From: Bdellovibrionaceae bacterium UBA6502
GTDB taxonomy: Bacteria; Bdellovibrionota; Bdellovibrionia; Bdellovibrionales; UBA840
Length of the DNA stretch: 64,000 nucleotides
NCBI GenBank assembly: GCA_002436415.1
Contig: DJMA01000028.1
Span: 124,001-188,000, forward strand
Reading direction: 5' to 3'
The position numbers and the translations under genes are program-made. The notes under the pieces were generated by a model. That model was not told where the DNA came from and ran no database searches. It worked only from the letters and a program-made list of their open reading frames with translations. Below are positions 53,606 through 61,119 of the stretch, piece by piece (position 1 is the stretch's first letter; every line of letters starts with the position of its first letter).

Positions 53606-54625
53606 TTAAGTTGTTGCTCCACCACAGGAACTACCCGCACCTGCTGTACAACCATAACAATGGTTTTCTGTTGCAAAATCTTTGAAATCAAACTCAGCCA
53701 AACTTCGAATATTCCAAATGTTTTTTTCTGCACCGGACTGTGGTATTTCTAGCATTTGATTGAAATCACAGTCATAGATTTTTCCGTCATAACCAATGGA
53801 AACCAAATCCCGGCACATTAAATTTTTGGCTGCCATAGGATTAAAATTATCCACCAGTACTTGCATATACTCTTCCAACTTACCTTGCTTCTCAAGGTCG
53901 TCTAAAAACCTTTTGATTGGCATATTAGTAATGGTAAAAAGCTCATTGAACTCCACATCAATTTCTTCTTTAAGTCGTTTTTTATATTCTTCCTGTAAAG
54001 AGGCTTGGCTCGGAGGCAAGAAAGCGCCTCCTGGATTATAGACTAAATCTAATTTTAAACCAGAGCCTTCTTTTCCGTAGCCTAAACCATTTAAAATTCT
54101 TAGGGCTTCAACGGATTTATTAAAAACTCCCCGCCCTCTTTGTGCGTCGACATTTTCTTTCGAATAACACGGCAGAGAAGCAACGATATGAAGCCTTTGG
54201 TCTCTAAAAAATAATGCCGTATCCTCTTGGCCCGGCTCAAACAAGATGGTCAAGTTACAACGAACAATTACTTCTTTGCCCAGCTTACGAAGAGACTTTA
54301 CAAAATAACGAAAATTGGGATTCATCTCAGGAGCGCCGCCAGTAATATCAATCAACTTTATGGCAGGATTATTCTCCACCAATTCGATCAACCTTTCCAC
54401 CGTATTCATCGACATATTCTCGGTTCGAGTGGGACTCGACTCCACATGACAATGATGGCAGGCCTGATTGCATAGTTTTCCTATGTTTACCTGCAAAGTA
54501 CTCACTCGATTTCTTTTTAGATTCAAAGAGTTTTCACGCATGGTTTCAGAAAAGTTTTTAAAGCCTTTGATCTTTTCTTTCCCCATCTGTTCGCGAATCT
54601 GTTTTTTTGTGTTTTCTTTTTCCAC
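53606..54625 (-). CDS. arsS: ArsS-like radical SAM protein (rSAM/selenodomain family)
   Basis: 339 residues from the GTG at 54625, preceded by GGGAG; an ATG at 54682 is in frame but directly abuts a terminator. Radical SAM triad in KLCNQACHHCHVESSPTR (CX3CX2C), followed by LIDITGGAPEMNPNF and RCNLTIL. C-terminal DUF3641 region with CRDLVSIGYDGKIYDCDFNQ and the Cys-rich end HCYGCTAGAGSSCGGATT; in part of the family the Cys after SS is selenocysteine, here it is a TGT Cys codon. Characterised members transfer 5'-deoxyadenosyl to dimethylarsenite in arsenosugar synthesis. Operon with MTAP-like and transferase genes. Confidence 0.88.
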   Translation of the reverse strand: MEKENTKKQIREQMGKEKIKGFKNFSETMRENSLNLKRNRVSTLQVNIGKLCNQACHHCHVESSPTRTENMSMNTVERLIELVENNPAIKLIDITGGAPEMNPNFRYFVKSLRKLGKEVIVRCNLTILFEPGQEDTALFFRDQRLHIVASLPCYSKENVDAQRGRGVFNKSVEALRILNGLGYGKEGSGLKLDLVYNPGGAFLPPSQASLQEEYKKRLKEEIDVEFNELFTITNMPIKRFLDDLEKQGKLEEYMQVLVDNFNPMAAKNLMCRDLVSIGYDGKIYDCDFNQMLEIPQSGAEKNIWNIRSLAEFDFKDFATENHCYGCTAGAGSSCGGATT

Positions 54626-54683
54626 AGCAAGGGCTCCCTTATAGAGATTAGTGCGATTAAGATGCCTCTCATTACAAAACATT

Positions 54684-54728
54684 GCATGAAAAAAAGCTAG
54701 AAGAATTCCAAAGATTTCCTCTAGCTTT
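54684..54728 (-). terminator. Rho-independent terminator of the chemoreceptor gene
   Basis: AAAGCTAGA pairs with TCTAGCTTT (54720-54728 and 54693-54701) around an 18-base loop, then a seven-T run on the minus strand. It follows the chemoreceptor stop by 26 bases and ends two bases before the upstream candidate ATG of arsS. Confidence 0.85.
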
Positions 54729-54754
54729 TGTCTTTTGTTTAATTTTTAAAGAGA

Positions 54755-57376
54755 TTAGGCAGCTTTGTTTATTTTTTGATCAATTTGATCCATAGCAAAG
54801 TATTCCACTAGATCATTCAGGTTCTCAGCAAGACTCTCCAAACTTTGTGCAGCCATCTTAGTCTCAGCAGCTCCCTCATCTGTGGTTCGAGCCAAACTTA
54901 AGACTTCCGTCAAATTATCGCGAATCACTTGAACCGACTTATTTACACGACTAATACTGTTACTCATTTCAGCAGTAACAGAACTTTGCTCTTCTACCGC
55001 ACTTGCGATCGAAGAGGATGCCTCATCGATATTACTTACCAATGTAGCACTTTTATTTAAAGCTTCAGCCACTGCCGAAGTACTAGATTGAATAAATTCA
55101 ATCTTTGAACGAATTTCTTCGGTCGCCGAATTGGTTTGACCCGCCAACTCTTTCACTTCACTGGCCACAACAGCAAAACCTTTACCTGCATCTCCCGCTC
55201 TTGCAGCCTCAATGGTAGCATTTAAAGCTAACAAATTCGTCTGCGAGGAAATGGAACTAATGATTTTAACAAACTCAGCGATCTCTTCAGAGCGTTTGAT
55301 TAATTCATCTAACTTTTTCTGAGCTTCATTGGATTCAACAACAGCTTCATTGGCTAGCTTCGCCGCACTCACCGTACTACGGTTCACATCCTTAAAGCTC
55401 TCTTGAAGTTGATCAGAGCTAATGTTCACTTCATTGATCGCTGTCGCCACAGACTCTGCCGAATTATTTACCAAGGTAGTTTTCTCTACAGTAAGTTTAG
55501 AATTAGAGCCCATCTGACCAGCATACTCATTAAGGTTGCTTGAGGAGTCCCCTAAAATACCTGCACTTTTTTTAATGTTTTGCAATCGAGACTTAAGATC
55601 ATCAAAAAAGGATTTTAAACCTTCCCCTACTTTCCCAATGGCATCTTCTCCACCCACCAGAACTTCTTTTGTTAAATCCCCAGACTTAGAGGCTTCAACC
55701 ACTTGTAAAATTTGATCCACTTTAACTTGTAAGTCTTTAGCATTTTTTACTTGCTCAAGACCAAGTCTCTCTGCTTCTTCCTTGGCGATTTCCGCTTCTT
55801 TGGCAGACTTTTCCGCATTCACCAAAGCGGTTTGGGCTTCTTCAGCAGCAAGTTTTGCTTTATCTAGAGCTTCTTTTTCTCTCTGTTTTTGTTTTTTAAC
55901 GTCATTCCAATCTACGCGACTGGTAAAAAACACTCCACGCAATGTCTCTAAAGTATGCTGTAAAGAACTAACCATCTGGCCAACTTCATCCTTAGATTTT
56001 GCTACAACCTCAGATTCTAAATTTCCCTTAGCCAATGAATCTATAGCCCTCGCTACAGAACGGATTGGCCCAGAAATTTGCCCTGAAATAAAAATACTCA
56101 ATAAAACCACAGCAATGATTGAAAGCCCCATCACCAAACTATTGTCCCTAATCATTGAGCCGACCGAAGAAAGTGCTTCACTAGCATTGATCTCAGAAAC
56201 CAATACCCATTTAAGACCGTTAAATTCAATGTTTGTATAAGCGCCGATCACTTCCTCACCGAGGTGATTATGGTACTCACTAACTCCAGTTTTATTTTCT
56301 AAAGACTCATTGATGGCCTTAGTGTCCACCTCAATACTCAACATCGGTGAATACTGTGCTTCCGCCACTTTTAAATCACTATTTTTGCTATCAATGCGCT
56401 TTAAATAGGTTTCTAGATCATTTTCAAAAAAACGATCTGTTGAACGCATTTTTTTATCAGAGCCAACCAAGTAGACCTGTCCCGTTTTACCGTAACCAGT
56501 TTTCTCCCACTCTCTGTCATTGGTCATGATCTCATTGAGCTGATCAATGTTTAACTGAAAGACCAAGGTGGCAAGGTTTTTGCCATCAACAAAAATTGGA
56601 GATGCGGCAAAAAGCGATGGATAATCATAAGAGGAAGGAAAGCGTTCTACCTCAGAAAAATAGACTTCTTTGGAATCCTCAGCAACTTGAGCTTTCTGCC
56701 AAACTTTATAAAGCCCAGTCTCTTCGAAGATGCTACCCTTTAAAACCTTAGCGAAATCGGCTTCTTTAAACACTGAATACAAAACTCTACTATCTTGGTT
56801 GCTAATGATATAGATATCATTATAGCCAAATTGCTTTTGGTAGTTACTAAAAAATCCATGATAGTATTCATGCTCATCCGAGTAACTACTACCATCGTTT
56901 GCATTTCGTAATTCACTACGTATTTGACTTTGGTTTTTCACTCGGTAATGATATTGCAAATAGTCCGAGAATGTATCATTGTTTTGGTAAAAACTTGCCC
57001 AATCCTTTTTTAAACCGTCATTCGCTTCTGAATAAGCCCTTGCAAAAACCTCATTCATGTAGCTTTCATTTTCTTTCTTCAAGTCTTCAAAATTTACATC
57101 TTTAAAGTTAAATTCCTTCATGGAAACGCTAAATGCTCTAGCTGCTTCTTGAGACACAGAACTATCAGAGATTACTCCCACTTGTTTTTTAACCGTGGTT
57201 AAAAAGGATTTTAGCTCCTGTTTTTTTGAATCTCTTAGTGCCGTAACTTTTTCTTCGGCTGCTTTTTCCAAGGCCGATTGTGAAATCATCACTGAAACAA
57301 AAAACAAAATGAACAAAGGCACCACACTGGCACTCAAGAAAGATAACATTAACTTGGCTTTTAAATTGAGCTTCAT
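54755..57376 (-). CDS. Methyl-accepting chemotaxis protein with double-Cache sensor
   Basis: 873 residues. Membrane helix (about 7-31), large periplasmic region (about 32-415) with dCache features (DIYIISNQDSRVLYSV, LFAASPIFVDGKNLATLVFQ, LKWVLVSEINASEAL), second membrane helix (about 418-437), HAMP (ISGPIRSVARAIDSLAKGNL), a charged coiled coil (about 495-550), a second HAMP-like unit (SKSGDLTKEVLVGGEDAIG) and the signalling domain with the hairpin tip SISSQTNLLALNATIEAARA. No C-terminal CheR pentapeptide. Ligand unknown; dCache often binds amino acids or carboxylates. Monocistronic, closed by a terminator. Confidence 0.92.
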   Translation of the reverse strand: MKLNLKAKLMLSFLSASVVPLFILFFVSVMISQSALEKAAEEKVTALRDSKKQELKSFLTTVKKQVGVISDSSVSQEAARAFSVSMKEFNFKDVNFEDLKKENESYMNEVFARAYSEANDGLKKDWASFYQNNDTFSDYLQYHYRVKNQSQIRSELRNANDGSSYSDEHEYYHGFFSNYQKQFGYNDIYIISNQDSRVLYSVFKEADFAKVLKGSIFEETGLYKVWQKAQVAEDSKEVYFSEVERFPSSYDYPSLFAASPIFVDGKNLATLVFQLNIDQLNEIMTNDREWEKTGYGKTGQVYLVGSDKKMRSTDRFFENDLETYLKRIDSKNSDLKVAEAQYSPMLSIEVDTKAINESLENKTGVSEYHNHLGEEVIGAYTNIEFNGLKWVLVSEINASEALSSVGSMIRDNSLVMGLSIIAVVLLSIFISGQISGPIRSVARAIDSLAKGNLESEVVAKSKDEVGQMVSSLQHTLETLRGVFFTSRVDWNDVKKQKQREKEALDKAKLAAEEAQTALVNAEKSAKEAEIAKEEAERLGLEQVKNAKDLQVKVDQILQVVEASKSGDLTKEVLVGGEDAIGKVGEGLKSFFDDLKSRLQNIKKSAGILGDSSSNLNEYAGQMGSNSKLTVEKTTLVNNSAESVATAINEVNISSDQLQESFKDVNRSTVSAAKLANEAVVESNEAQKKLDELIKRSEEIAEFVKIISSISSQTNLLALNATIEAARAGDAGKGFAVVASEVKELAGQTNSATEEIRSKIEFIQSSTSAVAEALNKSATLVSNIDEASSSIASAVEEQSSVTAEMSNSISRVNKSVQVIRDNLTEVLSLARTTDEGAAETKMAAQSLESLAENLNDLVEYFAMDQIDQKINKAA

Positions 57377-57473
57377 AGATTCCCCAAACCTCTTTCTATA
57401 TTATATAAACACTTAATATAAATCGGTTTTTGAAGGTCTAATCTTTAGCCTATGTAGCGCCTTAACAAAACTT

Positions 57474-58100
57474 TTAAGATCGATATAAGCTATCAAAAAA
57501 AGGCGAAAGCTCTTCATCGACCAAGGTCTTAGACTCCAAAAGTCCCCAACTCACTCTCGTAAAATACTTAGCCACTAAATCCTGATAAACTCGGTCTGGC
57601 CTTTTTTTAGCCCAAGGATCTTTAAAATCACTTTGTAATTTTAATTTTTGATAATCTTCTCGACTTGGTACATGCAAATAAACAAAACGGCAGGAATAAG
57701 AGAGTCTTTCAAATATAGTCTCCAAATCTTCATCCTGAACGTACTGCAAAACGGAATTACAAACCCCAAGGTCAAAAGCCTTTTTGGGTGGAACAATTTG
57801 AGACAAATCTTTATGAGATAAATCTATGTTCCAATCCTTCACCCACTTTTGTTTCGAAAGCTGATTATAAGCATACTCAGAACTATCTAATGCCATTACC
57901 TTTGCTGGGCGAAAAAGTTTAAGCAGTTCGTACAAAAGCTTGCCTTTTCCAAAACCATAATCAGCAATTGAACTAACATTGGCTTCTACCAAACTTAGAA
58001 TCTGAAACAAATAACGGGCATGACTTTTGGCGTTATAGTCTCCGTCAATCAATTCCGTTTTTGCGTAAATTTTATCGAAGTAATCTTTTTCCAAACTCAT
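57474..58100 (-). CDS. Class I SAM-dependent methyltransferase, substrate unknown
   Basis: 208 residues. SAM site SSIADYGFGKGKLLYELLK (motif I with GxGxG-like DYGFGKG), Asp at the end of strand 2 in VMALDSSEYAYNQL, and motif IV DLGVCNSVLQYVQDEDLE. No arsenic-binding Cys set, so it is not ArsM despite lying 3 kb from arsS. The C-terminus VAKYFTRVSWGLLESKT is unusual. Stand-alone minus-strand gene with a divergent secreted-protein gene. Confidence 0.75.
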   Translation of the reverse strand: MSLEKDYFDKIYAKTELIDGDYNAKSHARYLFQILSLVEANVSSIADYGFGKGKLLYELLKLFRPAKVMALDSSEYAYNQLSKQKWVKDWNIDLSHKDLSQIVPPKKAFDLGVCNSVLQYVQDEDLETIFERLSYSCRFVYLHVPSREDYQKLKLQSDFKDPWAKKRPDRVYQDLVAKYFTRVSWGLLESKTLVDEELSPFFDSLYRS

Positions 58101-58201
58101 AGAATATAACGCCCTGTGAAAATCTAAGCTTTTTACAAAATACCTAAAGCTAGTCTAGCATTGATCATTAAGACTTATAAATTAAATTTTAGGAGGAAGC
58201 C

Positions 58202-58576
58202 TTGAAAGCATTCATTCTTTTAGCTGTAAGCACTTTTTTCGCCCTAGGCGCATCAGCACAATCTGACAATCAAATCTATCGAGCTTTTGGAAAGATTCAT
58301 TTTGAACGAAGCAATATAAGCTGTGAAATACAAAACAATTTGCCATTTGAAGATGTTCTGGTTCGAAAAATTACATTTGATCTTCTTTGTGAAGACCCTT
58401 ACGGCAGGCAATATAATGAATTCTACACAATACGCTGCGGAGAAAACTTTGAGAATTGTGAAATCCCAAACAATGATTTTGAAATTTACGAAGGACCTTC
58501 CTATGGGATTTGCCACCGAGTTGTAGCAGCAAGATGCCCTTTTAGCTATAACGCCATAGAAAAGAACAAACCATAA
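58202..58576 (+). CDS. Small secreted six-cysteine protein (TTG start)
   Basis: 124 residues. The start is TTG at 58202, made convincing by AGGAGG five bases upstream and by the signal peptide that begins there (MKAFILLAVSTFFALGASAQ). The mature part of about 104 residues has six Cys (41, 63, 79, 86, 104, 112), an even number suited to three disulfides. Beta-rich, no known family. Likely periplasmic or released. Followed by a strong bidirectional terminator. Confidence 0.7.
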   Translation: MKAFILLAVSTFFALGASAQSDNQIYRAFGKIHFERSNISCEIQNNLPFEDVLVRKITFDLLCEDPYGRQYNEFYTIRCGENFENCEIPNNDFEIYEGPSYGICHRVVAARCPFSYNAIEKNKP

Positions 58577-58592
58577 ACATAAGTCTAAAACA

Positions 58593-58623
58593 AAAAAACC
58601 TCAGAATTCCTCTGAGGTTTTTT
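58593..58623. terminator. Bidirectional Rho-independent terminator
   Basis: AAAAAACCTCAGA (58593-58605) pairs perfectly with TCTGAGGTTTTTT (58611-58623) around a 5-base loop. It serves the six-Cys gene on the plus strand and the exonuclease gene on the minus strand. Confidence 0.93.
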
Positions 58624-58645
58624 GTATTGCAATGTGAAACATTAA

Positions 58646-59341
58646 CTACAACAAACTAGTTTCGTAAAGAAATGGAAAGGTAGAACTTTCCAACTGAACT
58701 TGCTTCATATCTTTAATCCATACCTTATTAGGAGCATCCCAGCGAAAACCAGCGTCTTTGGCTTTGCTTCTTTCGTCATAGCTTACGATGGCTTGCACAC
58801 GAACGGTTGGTGATTTACTAAGTTCAATCACTTCATTCCAATCATACTTTGAAACCACTTCCATCATAGTCAAAACATCAAAAATGGCTCGGTGAGAAAA
58901 AGGATTTAAAAATTTATGCTCAGTCGCTAGATAAGTTAGCTTTCGAGTTTTTACATCATCTCTATAAGGAACATCATGAAGGGTATCAATCCAAGGAATG
59001 TCCATCTCAAGCTCATACCTTGCAAGAGCACGTTCAATAAAAATTTTGTCAAACTGAGGGCCATTGTGAGCAACGATATATTCACATCTCTCGGCTAGTT
59101 CTAACATTTCATTGATTGCAGTTAACTCAGAGATACCAAACTCACGAAGATGTTTTTGCTCAATTCCGGTCAACTCAATAATCTCTTCTTCAAGTTGGCG
59201 TGGGCCAATATTAATAAGACGATTCATCATGCTAACAGGTTTGTTTGCTCTGGTATCCCAAACCACCGCACCAAGTTCAATGATTTGATCTCTCTCATGG
59301 CTTAATCCAGTAGTTTCTAAATCCAAACCTAAAACATACAT
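58646..59341 (-). CDS. DEDDh 3'-5' exonuclease fused to DUF5710-like domain
   Basis: 231 residues. Exonuclease domain (1-170): ExoI LGLDLETTGL with Asp7 and Glu9, ExoII VAHNGPQFDKIF with Asp98, ExoIII FSHRAIFDVLTM with His150 and Asp155, so all four catalytic acids and the His are present. The C-terminal 45 residues (about 183-214, VSYDERSKAKDAGFRWDAPN followed by KVWIK) match DUF5710, a small domain usually attached to plasmid or phage DNA-handling proteins. Cytoplasmic. Last gene of a three-gene run with the YgfZ-like and a secreted protein, 10 bases apart. Confidence 0.85.
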   Translation of the reverse strand: MYVLGLDLETTGLSHERDQIIELGAVVWDTRANKPVSMMNRLINIGPRQLEEEIIELTGIEQKHLREFGISELTAINEMLELAERCEYIVAHNGPQFDKIFIERALARYELEMDIPWIDTLHDVPYRDDVKTRKLTYLATEHKFLNPFSHRAIFDVLTMMEVVSKYDWNEVIELSKSPTVRVQAIVSYDERSKAKDAGFRWDAPNKVWIKDMKQVQLESSTFPFLYETSLL

Positions 59342-59351
59342 AAACTTCTCC

Positions 59352-60158
59352 TTAATACACCTGGCTACACTGAACTTTTTGACCAGACACCAATAAACTT
59401 ATTTGATTCGACATCTCTTGTACCAGTTTTGTTCTTACAAAACTAGCGAAATAAAACTGCCCTTCAAACTCAAAGCTATCGTAGTCACTGATCTCTTTTC
59501 CGTTCTCAAAACAAACCTCAGCAGCCTCTGAAATCAAGCTTTCTGATTGCAAAACAAGCAATTTCTTTGGCACCTGACCAATGCTTAAAATTTTATTAAC
59601 AACTTCTTGCCCTGGATAACATCCTTTGTCATCAGAAACAAAGTTAAGGTAAGCATCACTCTCTATAATGATGTGTTTTTGCATAATCTCTAAACCAGGT
59701 ATTCCCAATAATTTACGAAGATTTTTAAACTCCTTAGAGTTCAAGGCTTTGTAATTTTGACCTGCAAATGGATCTTGTTTGGACAATATAAGGCTAAATT
59801 TTTTATTAGAAAACAAAGCATCATTATGCTCGATATTTTCATTAGAATTTGTAACGAAAACCTTTGTTTCAATTTTCTCTAAAAGCTTTAGTTCAATGTC
59901 TTCGGCAAAGATGGCATCTTCCAATATTTTCAAAGCCTCTTCTTTTTGATCTACTTCAAGAATCAGAAGGTACTGGTTCTGAGAAATTTTATCGACAAAA
60001 AAAATCATCTTAGGATTGGCCTTATAATCAAGAACACTTGCACCAAAATATTTTTTATCATTCGGAACTTTATTGCTAAGAATGCGATTTAACCAATCTT
60101 CCGTATCAGAACCCGATACTGTAATCCCAATGTAATCTGAAAAATCATAAGAATACAC
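59352..60158 (-). CDS. YgfZ/GcvT-like folate-binding protein
   Basis: 268 residues. Signature KGCYPGQE at 178-185 (K-G-C-Y-x-G-Q-E) with the conserved Cys180. The body is the GcvT-like tetrahydrofolate fold. YgfZ proteins support repair or assembly of iron-sulfur enzymes, including MiaB, the methylthiotransferase encoded at 9.8-11.1 kb in this window. Shorter than E. coli YgfZ (326), mainly in the C-terminal barrel. Starts 14 bases after the upstream secreted-protein gene. Confidence 0.85.
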   Translation of the reverse strand: MYSYDFSDYIGITVSGSDTEDWLNRILSNKVPNDKKYFGASVLDYKANPKMIFFVDKISQNQYLLILEVDQKEEALKILEDAIFAEDIELKLLEKIETKVFVTNSNENIEHNDALFSNKKFSLILSKQDPFAGQNYKALNSKEFKNLRKLLGIPGLEIMQKHIIIESDAYLNFVSDDKGCYPGQEVVNKILSIGQVPKKLLVLQSESLISEAAEVCFENGKEISDYDSFEFEGQFYFASFVRTKLVQEMSNQISLLVSGQKVQCSQVY

Positions 60159-60172
60159 AACAATCTCCTTAA

Positions 60173-60925
60173 CTATTTCTCATTAGGGATAAGCTCTATT
60201 TCTAGCCCCCCTAAATCCTCAACTTGAACCCCGGAAGATTCTTTGATTTGCACTGGCTCAGACCTTTGCATTTTTTCAATAGAAAGTCTATTCGGCGCTG
60301 GCATTTGGCTAAGAATTTTAGCAGGTTTTTGCGTTTCGTAGCCACCCTCATAACTTAGATGCTCAAATACTCCAAATGGCTCACTCGGCTTCAAAATGTT
60401 TGAGTATATAAAATATTTCTGTAAAAACTTTGGAAAGGAAACAATCATTTTACCAGAACTCCAGGCTGCACTAACATCTAACAAATACATTTTCAGTGCA
60501 GGATCAATTTCCTCTAAATTCACTAGAGCCATTTTTTCCAATACCCTCTTCCAGTCTTGGTAGGATAATACCTTCTCTCCCATTTGGTTTCTTTTTTCTA
60601 AAAGGTGCTCTATAAACACAGCCTCTAATTTTAGTCGTTTTTTCTCTTGAAGGTTTTGCGCCAAAACAAAACTTTTTTGTCGATACTGCTTGGCCGACAA
60701 GGCCTCCGTATTAGCAGTACTAAAACTTGCCGAATTGGCAATTTCGGTGTTTAGCTCATCCAGTCTTTTGTAGGTTTCATTCAGCATTTGCGCAAGGCTA
60801 AGGCCCGCCTTTAAAGAAAGATCCTTGTCAATCATTGCAAAAGTTTGGCTTTTAGTAAGCAAAACACAAAACAAAACCAGTGATTTAAAAAAACTAATTC
60901 TTCCCAAAATTCCGAACATTTTCAT
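60173..60925 (-). CDS. Secreted hypothetical protein
   Basis: 250 residues. Signal peptide with hydrophobic core FKSLVLFCVLLTKSQTFA; cleavage probably after TFA. The mature part is mainly helical with charged tracts, a Trp pair in the middle (SYQDWKRVLEKM, AAWSSGKM) and a Pro/Glu-rich C-terminus (EIELIPNEK). Family not recognised. A TATATA-rich stretch just upstream of the ATG may be the promoter. First gene of the run leading to the YgfZ-like and exonuclease genes. Confidence 0.6.
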   Translation of the reverse strand: MKMFGILGRISFFKSLVLFCVLLTKSQTFAMIDKDLSLKAGLSLAQMLNETYKRLDELNTEIANSASFSTANTEALSAKQYRQKSFVLAQNLQEKKRLKLEAVFIEHLLEKRNQMGEKVLSYQDWKRVLEKMALVNLEEIDPALKMYLLDVSAAWSSGKMIVSFPKFLQKYFIYSNILKPSEPFGVFEHLSYEGGYETQKPAKILSQMPAPNRLSIEKMQRSEPVQIKESSGVQVEDLGGLEIELIPNEK

Positions 60926-61119
60926 ATACTATATATAAGCCAGAAAAAGCACTAACAGAAAACGCTTAGCTCTTAGGCCGAGATACATATTACAATTCGC
61001 TGTCAAATCTTTAGACGATAATCATCCTAGAGAATGACATTAAATATATATTTTTCATTTCCGCTGTAAGCTCTTAAAAAAACAGGAAACTAAATTCTAG
61101 ACGCGTTATAGTTGCAAGA

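Noticed and set aside
55782..56240. Plus-strand frame opposite the chemoreceptor
   Set aside because: Shadow of Ala/Glu-rich coiled coil in the real gene.
57474..58100. Methyltransferase as the missing ArsM of the arsS cluster
   Set aside because: Lacks the conserved Cys that bind arsenic and is separated by an unrelated chemoreceptor with its own terminator.
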